Below the pieces are notes generated by a model that saw only the letters and a list, made by a program, of their open reading frames with translations, ran no database searches and was not told the origin of the DNA. Shown piece after piece: positions 8,832 through 17,993 of a stretch of 64,000 nucleotides of DNA; positions within the stretch are counted from its first letter, which is position 1, and each line of letters opens with the position of its first letter. The position numbers were made by a program, and so were the translations under genes. Source of the DNA: Chryseobacterium sp. JV274 (lineage in GTDB: Bacteria; Bacteroidota; Bacteroidia; Flavobacteriales; Weeksellaceae); NCBI RefSeq assembly GCF_903969135.1, contig NZ_LR824569.1, positions 2,811,001-2,875,000 of the forward strand, given 5' to 3'.

Positions 8832-9548
8832 TTAAATATCCGAAACAGAAACCTGATCTGCAAAATATTGTTCCAAATCTTTTAATGTTTCCGGATTGGT
8901 CTGAATATCTTTTACCAAAAGGCCTTTGTTTACTACCACAATTCTGTTGCAGACTTCCGTTGTATGGGAAAGATCATGACTGGATATCAGAAAAGTAACA
9001 CCATCCTGTTTTGATAATTCCTTGATAAGATTTTTCAGTTTGATCTGAGTAGATGGATCGAGATTGGCAAAAGGCTCATCCAAAATAATAATCTCAGGAT
9101 TTCCAATAATTGCTCCTACAATTCCTACTTTTTTCTGATTTCCTTTTGAAAGGTCACGGACGTATTTTCCTGATTTAAGGATTTCTCCATTGAAAAAATC
9201 ATGAAAAGGCTTCAGGAATTCATCTACAGATGCTTTGTTCTGCCCTCTCAACTCTCCAATGAAATAAAAATATTCCTCAGGAGTAAGGTATCCAATGAGA
9301 AATGTATCGTCAACAAATGCTGAAACTTTATTTTTCCATGCTTCAGATTCATCTACTTTAATTCCGTCAATACTTACAGAACCTGTTGTAGCCTGAATTA
9401 AATCCAGCATCAGGCTGAAAAGAGTTGTTTTTCCTGCTCCGTTGTTTCCTACGAGACCAAATGTTTCCCCGTTTGGAATTTCAAGATGTTCGATATTAAG
9501 AACCGTTGCCGTTCCGTATGTTTTAGATAAATTTTGTATGTTGATCAT
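8832..9548 (-). CDS. ABC transporter ATP-binding protein
   Basis: It has 238 residues with Walker A GNNGAGKT (residues 34-41), the ABC signature LSKGNQKKVG, Walker B IIILDEPFANLDP and the switch His in ISSHDLSH. It energises the membrane protein encoded 3 bp upstream, a DUF5687 permease. The architecture (one ATPase, one large multi-spanning permease) resembles export-type ABC-2 systems. The substrate is not evident. Confidence 0.93.
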   Translation of the reverse strand: MINIQNLSKTYGTATVLNIEHLEIPNGETFGLVGNNGAGKTTLFSLMLDLIQATTGSVSIDGIKVDESEAWKNKVSAFVDDTFLIGYLTPEEYFYFIGELRGQNKASVDEFLKPFHDFFNGEILKSGKYVRDLSKGNQKKVGIVGAIIGNPEIIILDEPFANLDPSTQIKLKNLIKELSKQDGVTFLISSHDLSHTTEVCNRIVVVNKGLLVKDIQTNPETLKDLEQYFADQVSVSDI

Positions 9549-9551
9549 GGC

Positions 9552-11018
9552 TTAACTTATATTTTTAAACGCATCCAGTGTGCTGTATTTTTCTTTCTTG
9601 TAAAGTTTTACGATAATATCGAAGATTTTCTCTCTCAGGAAAAATCCTATAATCCCGATAATTGCAATGCTTATCACTCCTCCGGTAATTCCCCATAAAT
9701 ATTTTGTTAAAGCAAATACACCCATCGGAAGAAGCATTTTAGGAATCAGCAGAAGCATAGCTATCATATTGAAACTCCCTTTCTGTCCTAATCTTTTTTC
9801 TTTTGTATTAAGGTCAATCTGAGTTTTATTGAAAGCTCCTGACCACAAGGTAAATTGAGAATTCACACCGATATTATATAATCCTGCTGCAAAAAATGTA
9901 ACGTAGACTTCCCAGCCGAAGTATGCATAGCAAAGCGCTATAATGATAGAAATTCCCGTTACAATATTCATCAGCCACCATTTCGCTTTTAAATATTCTT
10001 TATATGGAACATTCAGGGTCATCATCAATGGATAATAAGAACTGTCAAAAGCAGGAACTCTCTGGCCAAACAGAAACTGAAAGCCTCCTGTTACAAAAAG
10101 TCCCATAACCATCATCATTGCCGGTGTTTTGTACATTGAAGAAGTAAACATCAGCAATCCGTAGAACAGAAACATAAAACTGCCCAGTAAAATCCCCTTG
10201 GGTACTTTATTACGTCTCAGCATTTTAATATCATTATTGATAAATGTTCCAATAACTCCATATTTGTTCAGAAAAGCAATATTCTCTGTTTTTCCTACTG
10301 TTTTCTTGGCTTCAAGCCCTTGGTCAAGATAAAATTCATTGCGCAGGTACCGGAAACACATCCACCACAGTATTACGAACAACGCAACAGGGATCAGTGC
10401 AAAGTAAGGTTTCTCATAGAAACTAAAGAAAACAGACTCAGAATAAGACAGAACAGGAACTATTTTATAATATCCTAACATTCCTATGCCCAAAAAGCAT
10501 ACCCCTATGATCACCGCCAGAGTTTCTTTACCGTTAAAGAAAATATTGATAAAATTATTCAGATAAAGCAATGAAATAACTCCTATAAGCCACACCAACA
10601 CTCCTAAAATGCTATATCCGTTAAATAAAGCAATCAATGAAAATGTGATAAAGAATAGAGAACTCAGCCAGCTGAATGCGGAAAGAAAGGTTTTGGCCAG
10701 CATATAATTAACCAATGTATTCTTCCGGACATTCATGGTAAGAAATGGCTTAATATTCTGGGTTGGAATTTCCTGCCAGAGATATTTAAGAACAAGATCA
10801 ATAATCCAGGCAACAATCATGAATTTTGAAACCACCTTTACAGGATTCTGATGCATCTCCTCCTGTACATAGAAAAAAGCAATAAAAGCCCCGCCTACAA
10901 GACAGCCCACGAAATAAAGTATTCCAATAAGCCGGAGGATTTTCATGGTCAGATTGATCCCTAAAGATGTACCACGGAAGAAGCTTTTTATTTCAAGCTT
11001 AAGTAACTTTAGAAACAT
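9552..11018 (-). CDS. DUF5687 family ABC transporter permease
   Basis: It has 488 residues and about a dozen hydrophobic segments (for example LIGILYFVGCLVGGAFIAFF, LAVIIGVCFLGIGMLGYY, GVISIAIIGIIGFFL). Family recognition is from the pattern MFLKLLKLEIKSFFRG and the pairing with a lone ATPase, usual for DUF5687 proteins of Bacteroidota. Only 3 bp separate it from the ATPase gene downstream, so the two form one operon and presumably one transporter. The transported molecule is unknown. Confidence 0.82.
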   Translation of the reverse strand: MFLKLLKLEIKSFFRGTSLGINLTMKILRLIGILYFVGCLVGGAFIAFFYVQEEMHQNPVKVVSKFMIVAWIIDLVLKYLWQEIPTQNIKPFLTMNVRKNTLVNYMLAKTFLSAFSWLSSLFFITFSLIALFNGYSILGVLVWLIGVISLLYLNNFINIFFNGKETLAVIIGVCFLGIGMLGYYKIVPVLSYSESVFFSFYEKPYFALIPVALFVILWWMCFRYLRNEFYLDQGLEAKKTVGKTENIAFLNKYGVIGTFINNDIKMLRRNKVPKGILLGSFMFLFYGLLMFTSSMYKTPAMMMVMGLFVTGGFQFLFGQRVPAFDSSYYPLMMTLNVPYKEYLKAKWWLMNIVTGISIIIALCYAYFGWEVYVTFFAAGLYNIGVNSQFTLWSGAFNKTQIDLNTKEKRLGQKGSFNMIAMLLLIPKMLLPMGVFALTKYLWGITGGVISIAIIGIIGFFLREKIFDIIVKLYKKEKYSTLDAFKNIS

Positions 11019-11092
11019 ATGTTAGTTTTTTACATTAGTAAATATAATGTAAAATATGTTACAAGTTTTTAAAGAAAAATAGATTTATGTAA

Positions 11093-12742
11093 TTATCCAA
11101 TAAGCTCTTTTGCCTGTGCCAGCGCAGCTTCTGTAATTTTGCTTCCGGACAGCAGCTGGGCAATTTCGTTTAGCTTTTCTTCTTTGCTCAAAGGAATTAT
11201 AGTAGATTGTGTTCTGCCGGAAACATCCTGCTTTACCACCTTATAGTTGTCATTTCCTTTTGCAGCAACCTGTGCAAGGTGTGAAATAACAATCAATTGC
11301 ATGTCTTCAGACATTTCTCTCATAAGGTTTCCGATCTCTTCGGCAACTTTCCCTGAAACTCCGGTGTCTATTTCGTCAAGAATAAGGGTTGGAAGCTCAT
11401 CACTTTCGGCAATAATCTTTTTAACAGCAAGCATTACCCTTGATCTTTCCCCTCCGGAAATAGCGGTCTGAATGGGTTTTAAAGGAAAACCGGAATTGGC
11501 CTGGAATAGCAGCTGGATATTTTCTTTTCCAAACTGATTGAACTCCTCGGCATCCTGCAGTTCAATATCTACTTTTGCTTTTTCAAGACCTAATTTTTTC
11601 AGTAGGCTTTCTGCTTTTTTGATGAAGACAGGAATATTTTTGTGCCTGTTCTTAGAAAGCTTTGCAGCGAGGCTCTGAAGTGTTTTTCCTTTCTGAGAAA
11701 TATTTTCTTCTGTTGCTTCAATCTGTGCTTCCAGTTCTGAAGCCCCCTTCTGGTCTCCTGCCAGCTGGTTTCTGATTTCAATCAGTTCATTAAGATCTGA
11801 AACATTATGCTTAAGAAACAGAGCGTTGATTTTATTATTAAGATCGGTAAGGTATACCAGATTTTCAGGATTGATTTCAACTCTTTCGGCCGCATGTTCC
11901 AGTTCAGAAATAATATCTTTCAGCTCTACAAAAGAGGTTTCCAGCCTTTCATCAAGCTCTGCGAAACTGGTAGAAACTTCCGAAATTTTTGAAAGCTTAT
12001 GGGTAGCTTCATGAAAGAAAGACAGAATCCCTATTTCTTCCTGATGAAACCTGGACAGGATCTGACCTACGTTTTCTGAAATCATCCCAGCATTTTCCTG
12101 AATAGAAAGCTGGTTCTGAACATCTTCATAGTCTACATCATCAAGTTTCAGTTCTTCCAGCTCATTGAGTAAAAATTCTTTATAATCACTTTCTTTATTG
12201 GCTTCTGAAAGTTGAGTCTTCAATTTTTTCAACAGCATTTTCAGGCTTTGAAAGTCAGAAAACTCCTTCTGATACTCTTCAATAATTTTTTTATTCTCAG
12301 AAAGTCCGTCGATAATTTTAAACTGATATTCTGAAGTAAAAAGATTGGATGTTTCAAACTGGGAATGAATATCAATCAGCTGTGAGGAAAGTTCTTTAAG
12401 AATATCAAGCGTTACCGGCACATCATTGATGAATGCACGGGATTTCCCTGATGGCAGGATCTCTCTTCTTATAATCGTCTGAAGCTCGTAATCCAGATCA
12501 TTTTCAATAAAGAATTTCTTAAACTGGTTGTTAAGGGAGAACTCAGTTTCCACCACGCTTTTCTCTTCAGATTTGGCAATGGACTTTACATCTGCTCTTT
12601 CTCCTAAAATAAGCCGGAGCGCTCCTAAAATAATAGATTTACCCGCACCCGTTTCACCGGTAATAACCTGTAAACCATTATTCAAAGATACTTCAAGAGT
12701 ATCAATCAGGGCAAAGTTTTTAATGTAAATTCTCGAAAGCAT
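11093..12742 (-). CDS. recN: DNA repair protein RecN
   Basis: This SMC-like ATPase takes part in recombinational repair of double-strand breaks. It opens with MLSRIYIKNFALIDTLEVSL, followed by Walker A GETGAGKS (about residues 29-36). A long coiled-coil middle (roughly 150-370) follows. The C-terminal half holds the ABC-like signature AISGGERSRVMLAVK and Walker B LPTLILDEIDTGVSG. At 549 residues it is full length. It begins the minus-strand series recN - DUF4835 - coaBC - rpoZ - bamD, an order common in Flavobacteriia. Confidence 0.96.
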   Translation of the reverse strand: MLSRIYIKNFALIDTLEVSLNNGLQVITGETGAGKSIILGALRLILGERADVKSIAKSEEKSVVETEFSLNNQFKKFFIENDLDYELQTIIRREILPSGKSRAFINDVPVTLDILKELSSQLIDIHSQFETSNLFTSEYQFKIIDGLSENKKIIEEYQKEFSDFQSLKMLLKKLKTQLSEANKESDYKEFLLNELEELKLDDVDYEDVQNQLSIQENAGMISENVGQILSRFHQEEIGILSFFHEATHKLSKISEVSTSFAELDERLETSFVELKDIISELEHAAERVEINPENLVYLTDLNNKINALFLKHNVSDLNELIEIRNQLAGDQKGASELEAQIEATEENISQKGKTLQSLAAKLSKNRHKNIPVFIKKAESLLKKLGLEKAKVDIELQDAEEFNQFGKENIQLLFQANSGFPLKPIQTAISGGERSRVMLAVKKIIAESDELPTLILDEIDTGVSGKVAEEIGNLMREMSEDMQLIVISHLAQVAAKGNDNYKVVKQDVSGRTQSTIIPLSKEEKLNEIAQLLSGSKITEAALAQAKELIG

Positions 12743-12902
12743 TGATAATCCGGGTTATGATCCAACTTGAGTTTGAACTGTAAAAATAAGTTTTTTTTTA
12801 ATGAATTGAGAAAATGTTTAGATATGCTTTCTGTTCTTGACACTTTTTGCTTCTTTAATTTTTTATAAAGCTGTTTCTCAAAAATTTTTAAAGCCTACTA
12901 TC

Positions 12903-13808
12903 TTACACCTTCCACTTATTCCACTTATTATCAATGTTTTTTGGCGAAAGAATAATCAATGTCTGTTTAAGATCATTCAGAATCAAACCTCCATTATTTC
13001 CGGAATTGAATATATTGAAGATCTCATCACTTTTTGTATCCATGAACAGATTAAAGAAAAATGCCTGCTGAAATGTGTTCTCATACATTTTCAATTGCAT
13101 CAGGGCATCAAAGATTACTTTTTTCCCGGCAGTCTGGTCCTGATTGAAAAGATTATCCATTCCGGCTCTGTGGTAAGTATAAATAGTAGAACGCAATTGG
13201 TTCCAGTTAGGATTCATAACTTCATTAATCAATATAGAACGGCTTCTTGGCTCATTGATGGTATTCCAGCCTTCATAGTTTCTGTTCTGAGAATTCTGCG
13301 CAATCTGCTGTGCTTTTGCGTACCATTGAGATCCACCCATAGACTGGAAACTGTCTGCATCCAGTCCCAAAATAAGGTAAATATAGAAACTAACCACATC
13401 CGTAAGATTCTTTCCTGAAAACTGTCTTTCATTAAAAATAAGACTCTCATTTTCAACATATTCAAAACCAAATCTCTGATCCTGAAGATTAATTAACGGG
13501 GATTCGTAAGTTGTATTGTAAACAGGGCGCATAGCCTGAACAACAATGGATCCTTTGAATCTGTTCCCATCTCTTTCTCCAATAACAACGGAAAAACCAC
13601 ATTTTATTTTTTCAAAATTCTGAAGCTTTTTCCCTGTCCAGCTCGTATTATTGATAAAATCCCTGAGACTTTTCTCCAATGCTTTATATGCCTGCTGGTT
13701 ACTTCCTCCTACCTGTTGAGAGTTTACCTGAACAGTTGCCAACAGCTCCTGAGAAAAACTTTGGGTATAGATAAAAAACAGAAAAAATAAACTTATAATT
13801 TTTTTCAT
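12903..13808 (-). CDS. DUF4835 family protein (PorD-like)
   Basis: It has 301 residues with an N-terminal signal peptide (MKKIISLFFLFFIYTQSFSQ). The mature start ELLATVQVNSQQVGGSNQQAYKALEKSLRDFIN is the recognisable family signature. The family is restricted to Bacteroidota. I recall it being labelled a type IX secretion protein (PorD) in newer annotations, but that is memory, not proof. Position between coaBC and recN matches other flavobacterial genomes. A periplasmic or outer-membrane-associated location is likely from the signal peptide. Confidence 0.82.
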   Translation of the reverse strand: MKKIISLFFLFFIYTQSFSQELLATVQVNSQQVGGSNQQAYKALEKSLRDFINNTSWTGKKLQNFEKIKCGFSVVIGERDGNRFKGSIVVQAMRPVYNTTYESPLINLQDQRFGFEYVENESLIFNERQFSGKNLTDVVSFYIYLILGLDADSFQSMGGSQWYAKAQQIAQNSQNRNYEGWNTINEPRSRSILINEVMNPNWNQLRSTIYTYHRAGMDNLFNQDQTAGKKVIFDALMQLKMYENTFQQAFFFNLFMDTKSDEIFNIFNSGNNGGLILNDLKQTLIILSPKNIDNKWNKWKV

Positions 13809-13844
13809 TGTCTATTAAAAATTGAGAACGGAAATTTATTAAAA

Positions 13845-15050
13845 TTATTTTAAAAGTTGAGACTCAACAAAATTGAGAATATCTTTCGCTACATCATCTT
13901 TGGATTTCAGGTCGAATTCTTTCTTCTCCGTTTTGGTAAATATCCTTATTTTATTGGTATCATTTTTAAATCCGGCGCCTTCGTCACGCAGAGAGTTTAA
14001 AACAATCATATCAAGGTTTTTCTTCTCCAGTTTTCCTTTTGCATTTTCTTCTTCATTTTGGGTTTCCAGTGCAAAACCTACCAAAAACTGGTGTGTTTTC
14101 TTTTCGCCCATCGTTTTAAGGATATCCGGATTCTTCACCAGTTCAATGGTCAGGTTATCATCATTTTTCTTGATCTTTTCTTTTGCTACTTCTTTGGGAG
14201 CATAATCTGCTACCGCAGCACTTGCAATACCGATGTCTATGCTGTCATAAAATTCAAATACTTTTGCCAGCATTTCTTTTGCTGAAGTTACTTTATGAAG
14301 TTCAACATTGGGATCATTAATGGTTTGGAAACTCGGTCCTGAAATCAGAATCACTTTTGCGCCTCTTTTTGAAGCTTCTTCTGCCAGAGAAAATCCCATT
14401 TTACCTGATGAATGATTTCCTATGAATCTTACCGGATCTATAGCTTCATACGTAGGGCCTGCAGTAATTAAAACGGTTTTTCCTTCAAGGCTTTTGGAGT
14501 GGTTACTGTTTGTAAAATGATTTTCAACTTCACTAAAAATAGTTGCAGGCTCGGCCATTCTTCCCTGCCCGATCAGTCCGCTAGCCAGCTCACCGTTTTC
14601 AGCAGGAATTACAATATGTCCAAAACTTTCTGCAAGCTCCAGATTCTTCTTTGTGGAAGGATGTATATACATATCAAGGTCCATTGCCGGAGCTATGAAA
14701 ACCGGGCATTTTGCAGACATATAAGTTGCAATAACCAGATTATCACACATCCCGTGAACCATCTTAGACAGTGTATTGGCTGTACAGGGAGCTACGATCA
14801 TAACATCTGCCCACAGTGCCATTTCCACATGACTGTTCCATGTTCCGTTATCGCTGTAAAACTCTGAATACACCGGCTTTTTGGATAGTGTAGACAGGCT
14901 TAGTTTTGTCACAAAGTGTTCTGCATCAGGAGTCATAATAACCTGTACTTCTGCTCCTTTTTTCACAAAATCCCTTATCAAAAAATGAATTTTGTAGGCT
15001 GCAATCCCACCAGAGACGGCGATAAGAATCTTTTTACCGGAAACACTCAT
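13845..15050 (-). CDS. coaBC: Bifunctional CoaBC (PPC synthetase/decarboxylase)
   Basis: It catalyses two successive steps of coenzyme A synthesis: joining phosphopantothenate to cysteine, then decarboxylation to 4'-phosphopantetheine. The N-terminal flavoprotein (CoaC) domain, about 1-185, has GGIAAYK, the segment APCTANTLSKMVHGMCDNL and the flexible loop PAMDLDMYIHPS. The C-terminal CoaB domain begins at TVLITAGPTYEAIDPVRFI and contains GIASAAVADYAPK and KNPDILKTMG. The 401-residue length is standard for the fused enzyme. It is cytosolic and essential in most bacteria. Confidence 0.96.
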   Translation of the reverse strand: MSVSGKKILIAVSGGIAAYKIHFLIRDFVKKGAEVQVIMTPDAEHFVTKLSLSTLSKKPVYSEFYSDNGTWNSHVEMALWADVMIVAPCTANTLSKMVHGMCDNLVIATYMSAKCPVFIAPAMDLDMYIHPSTKKNLELAESFGHIVIPAENGELASGLIGQGRMAEPATIFSEVENHFTNSNHSKSLEGKTVLITAGPTYEAIDPVRFIGNHSSGKMGFSLAEEASKRGAKVILISGPSFQTINDPNVELHKVTSAKEMLAKVFEFYDSIDIGIASAAVADYAPKEVAKEKIKKNDDNLTIELVKNPDILKTMGEKKTHQFLVGFALETQNEEENAKGKLEKKNLDMIVLNSLRDEGAGFKNDTNKIRIFTKTEKKEFDLKSKDDVAKDILNFVESQLLK

Positions 15051-15117
15051 TAAGTTCTAATTTTTTTGAAATACTAAAATACTTATTTTTTCCCACACAA
15101 TCTGGCTTTAAAACGAT

Positions 15118-15153
15118 AAAGGTCATAAAAGAACAGATTTCCTTTATGACCTT
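15118..15153 (-). terminator. Hairpin between rpoZ and coaBC
   Basis: AAAGGTCATAAA (15118-15129) is complementary to TTTATGACCTT (15143-15153). On the minus strand the hairpin lies just after the rpoZ stop and is followed by a moderately T-rich stretch. It could attenuate read-through from bamD-rpoZ into coaBC. Confidence 0.55.
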
Positions 15154-15175
15154 CATTTATAAGAATACAGAAGAT

Positions 15176-15499
15176 TTATTTTCTTTCTTCTGTTTTTCTG
15201 AAATAAACATCTTCGTTTAACCACTCTTCAATAGCAATTGAAGTTGGCTTTGGAAGCTTTTCGTAATGTTTAGAGATCTCAATTTGTTCTCTGTTTTCGA
15301 AAACCTCTTCTAATGTAGAATTGTGAACCGCAAATTCATCTAATTTGTTGTGAAGTTCCGTACGGATCTCCGCATTGATCTGCTCTGCTCTCTTTCCCAT
15401 GATAACAATAGCTTCATAGATTGAACCTACTTTATCTTCAATCTTATCTTTATCGTAAGTAATTGTATTTACTTCTGCTTTTGTATCTTTTACACTCAT
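15176..15499 (-). CDS. rpoZ: DNA-directed RNA polymerase subunit omega
   Basis: It has 107 residues. The segment VGSIYEAIVIMGKRAEQINAEI corresponds to the conserved omega helix (YE..IxxxKRAxQI). The position between coaBC and bamD is the standard flavobacterial context. Omega assists assembly of the polymerase core. The C-terminal tail (PTSIAIEEWLNEDVYFRKTEERK) is typical of the Bacteroidota version. Confidence 0.9.
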   Translation of the reverse strand: MSVKDTKAEVNTITYDKDKIEDKVGSIYEAIVIMGKRAEQINAEIRTELHNKLDEFAVHNSTLEEVFENREQIEISKHYEKLPKPTSIAIEEWLNEDVYFRKTEERK

Positions 15500-15541
15500 T
15501 TTGAGAAAATTATTTTTATTTTAAGATGGCAAATTTACGAA

Positions 15542-16537
15542 TTATCTTTGAATTTTGAAAGTCGCTGCAGGAGGAGGGGTCTTAAGTGCTGCACTGTCCC
15601 TCTGTAACTGCATTGCTTTCTTTTCATTGCTTATCTGATCTTTAACTTGCTGTTCAGTTTTACCCTGATCAGCCAATTTTTCAGCTTCTTTTTTCTGTCT
15701 TGCCGTTAAAGCTGCAATTCTTGCATCTGTTTCTTTTTTAACGACAGCAAAGTGTTCTTTTTCCTTTTCCAGTTTTTCTCTAAGATCTATTGCTGCTTTA
15801 GAATATTCTGTATTAGGAAGTTCTTTCTCTACAACTCTTGTATAAGTTAACGCACTTTCAATACGTTCAGCTTTAAGATTATAAATTGACTTCATCGCCA
15901 GTTCATAACGGGACTTCATGATATAATCATAAATTTTTGAACGAAGTTTTGTACTTGGGAAATCTTCCAGAACGTTTTCAAATGCTACATTCGCTGCTTT
16001 ATACTCTCCCATTTTGTAGTATTGTCTTCCATTTTCATATGCTTTAAACTCAAGCTTATAAGACAATTCATCAATGAGCTGGCTGATATTTTTAGATCTC
16101 TCAGAGTTTGGATAATTGTTCAGGAAGTCCTGAAGTTCATTGATCGCTAATTCTGTACTAGACTGATCTAGGTTGTAATCCATAGATCCTTCATAGTAGC
16201 ACAATGCAGACATATAAGCTGCTTCTTCGGCTCTCGGATCTTTTGGAAAACTAACTGCAAAATTTTTGAACTGGTGACCTGCCAGCTTATAGCTCTTGTC
16301 ATAATAGTTGGCATAAGCAGTGTTGAAACCTACGTTAGGGAAATCATCTGTTCCTGCCACAAGATTTGCAAGTCTGTCATAAAGAGCCAATGCATTTTTC
16401 CACTTTTTCTTAGCAAAGTTTTCATTAGCTGCTTTCAAGATAAATTCTTTATCAGCACTCCTCATTGCTCTTTCCTGCTGGCTTACACAAGATGAAATCA
16501 CCGCTACAGCAAAAAGACCTAAAATATATTTTTTCAT
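15542..16537 (-). CDS. bamD: Outer membrane assembly lipoprotein BamD
   Basis: This lipoprotein of the BAM complex helps insert beta-barrels into the outer membrane. The signal ends in a lipobox, AVISSC at about residue 17. Tetratricopeptide repeats follow: NFAKKKWKNALALYDRLANL, FKNFAVSFPKDPRAEEAAYM, LNNYPNSERSKNISQLIDEL and YKAANVAFENVLEDFPST. The last 90 residues are a charged coiled coil (EKLEKEKEHFAVVKKETD) extending beyond E. coli BamD. It is the first gene of the bamD-rpoZ-coaBC series. Confidence 0.92.
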   Translation of the reverse strand: MKKYILGLFAVAVISSCVSQQERAMRSADKEFILKAANENFAKKKWKNALALYDRLANLVAGTDDFPNVGFNTAYANYYDKSYKLAGHQFKNFAVSFPKDPRAEEAAYMSALCYYEGSMDYNLDQSSTELAINELQDFLNNYPNSERSKNISQLIDELSYKLEFKAYENGRQYYKMGEYKAANVAFENVLEDFPSTKLRSKIYDYIMKSRYELAMKSIYNLKAERIESALTYTRVVEKELPNTEYSKAAIDLREKLEKEKEHFAVVKKETDARIAALTARQKKEAEKLADQGKTEQQVKDQISNEKKAMQLQRDSAALKTPPPAATFKIQR

Positions 16538-16640
16538 ATAAAAAGTTCAACAGTTTTCGGATTATACAGCCGATTTACTAATTTGCAAAAATATAACTTT
16601 TTTGTCAATAGATTTTTTTTTATGAATATTTAACGTAATT

Positions 16641-17270
16641 TTAGTCTGCAGCGTATCCCAAAATTGCAAAAACACTTAATAAAAGATTCATTCTTACCTT
16701 TTTTTCAGCTTCTTTGGTGTAGGTTTCTTCGTTTTTACTCGGAACATAAAGCTCATAAAAGTTTTTATTCCTGATGACAAATAAAGTGGATCCAATAATC
16801 ATGGTAAGGATATCTTCAGGTTTGGGAGTAAAAGTAAAAACACCGGAAGCCACCCCTTTTTTAATTACTTCATCCAGTTTTTTTACGAATAACTGGTAGA
16901 AATCAAGCAGTTCGTCTTTCAGATTTTCTGTATGACGGAGTTCCTGGGTTACAAACCCATGAAAATAGTTATACTTGAACAGTTGAGAAACGATATATTT
17001 GATCATCTCCCGCATCTGCATTTCCGGTTTCCCATCTTTGATAGTATCCGCAAATTCTGAAAAATTCTCTCTGGTCTTCAATACCCTGTACTGATAGAGA
17101 TAAGACATCATTTTCTCTTTAGAACCGAAGTAATAAGAGATCATAGCAACATTAATATTTGCTTTGGAACAGATATCTCTTACAGAAGTACCCTCATATC
17201 CTTTTTTGGCAATGAGCTCTTCTGCAATATCCAATATGTGAATCTGTTTTTCCGTAAATTTTTTTTTCAT
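16641..17270 (-). CDS. TetR/AcrR family transcriptional regulator
   Basis: It has about 209 residues from the ATG at 17270; the frame extends to a GTG at 17279, which is less likely. The N-terminal TetR helix-turn-helix is clear: ILDIAEELIAKKGYEGTSVRDICSKANINVAMISYYFGSKEKM. The C-terminal ligand and dimer domain is hydrophobic and has no recognised effector. The divergent intergenic region carries a perfect 14-bp palindrome, TAAACGATCGTTTA, about 45 bp from this start, a likely operator for autoregulation. Its target may also include the tatD-like/tcdA pair. Confidence 0.9.
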   Translation of the reverse strand: MKKKFTEKQIHILDIAEELIAKKGYEGTSVRDICSKANINVAMISYYFGSKEKMMSYLYQYRVLKTRENFSEFADTIKDGKPEMQMREMIKYIVSQLFKYNYFHGFVTQELRHTENLKDELLDFYQLFVKKLDEVIKKGVASGVFTFTPKPEDILTMIIGSTLFVIRNKNFYELYVPSKNEETYTKEAEKKVRMNLLLSVFAILGYAAD

Positions 17271-17313
17271 GAAGTGCACTTTGAGTAAAGTTAAGAAATT
17301 TTTAACACATTTA

Positions 17314-17327
17314 TAAACGATCGTTTA
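17314..17327. promoter_or_regulatory. Palindromic operator candidate for the TetR regulator
   Basis: TAAACGATCGTTTA is a perfect 14-bp palindrome in the 96-bp region between the TetR gene (minus) and the TatD-like gene (plus). TetR dimers usually bind palindromes of about this size beside their own gene. Assignment to this regulator is inference from position. Confidence 0.6.
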
Positions 17328-17366
17328 ATAATTTTAAATTAAATCTGAAAAGCACTATTTTTGAAT

Positions 17367-17993
17367 ATGGAATTTTTTGATTTTCACCACCATAAAAAAT
17401 ATATCAGAAACGGAATTTATAATCTGGACATTGAGAGTATTCCGCCTGATTTCCCATATTCCATCGGCATTCACCCAAATGATATTGATATTAATACTAT
17501 AGAGCAGCAGTTTTCATGGATGATGAGCATGATGTCTGAAAACTGTTTTGCCATTGGTGAATGTGGTTTGGATTCTTTGGTTTCTACAGACCAGAAAATT
17601 CAGGAGGAAGTTTTTTTAAGACAGATAAAGATCGCCAATGAGGTAAAAAAGCCCCTGATTATTCATTGTGTAAGAAAATTTTATGAAGTGATTTCTTTTA
17701 AAAAGAAGGCCGAACAGCCAATGGTCATCCATGGTTTCAATAAAAAACAACAAATTGCTGAAGATCTTCTGCGCAATAATTTTTACCTGAGTTTTGGAAA
17801 AGCTGTTTTGTATAATTTATCTTTGCAGGATATTATAAAAAACACTCCATTAGACAGAATCTTTTTAGAAACTGATAATGAAGAATTTAACATTGAAGAA
17901 TTGTACATTAAAGTTTCGGAAATAAAAGCTATTTCTCTGGAACAACTGAATGAACAAATTTTAGAAAATTTACACTCAATAAAAAATGGATAA
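17367..17993 (+). CDS. TatD family hydrolase (short form)
   Basis: It has 208 residues from the ATG at 17367 (a TTG at 17361 is in frame). The metal-binding residues of TatD-type nucleases can be traced: the His cluster FHHHK at the start, Glu in AIGECGLD, His in PLIIHCVR, His in MVIHGF and Asp in FLETDNE. The protein is shorter than typical TatD (about 260), with compressed loops. The activity is probably metal-dependent DNase or a related phosphoesterase. The last 8 bases overlap tcdA, so the two are translationally coupled. Confidence 0.85.
   Translation: MEFFDFHHHKKYIRNGIYNLDIESIPPDFPYSIGIHPNDIDINTIEQQFSWMMSMMSENCFAIGECGLDSLVSTDQKIQEEVFLRQIKIANEVKKPLIIHCVRKFYEVISFKKKAEQPMVIHGFNKKQQIAEDLLRNNFYLSFGKAVLYNLSLQDIIKNTPLDRIFLETDNEEFNIEELYIKVSEIKAISLEQLNEQILENLHSIKNG

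Noticed and set aside
8832..9548. ABC ATPase as the exporter of the neighbouring GG peptide at 7.6 kb
   Set aside because: It has no C39 peptidase domain or fused membrane domain, lies on the opposite strand and pairs with a DUF5687 permease.
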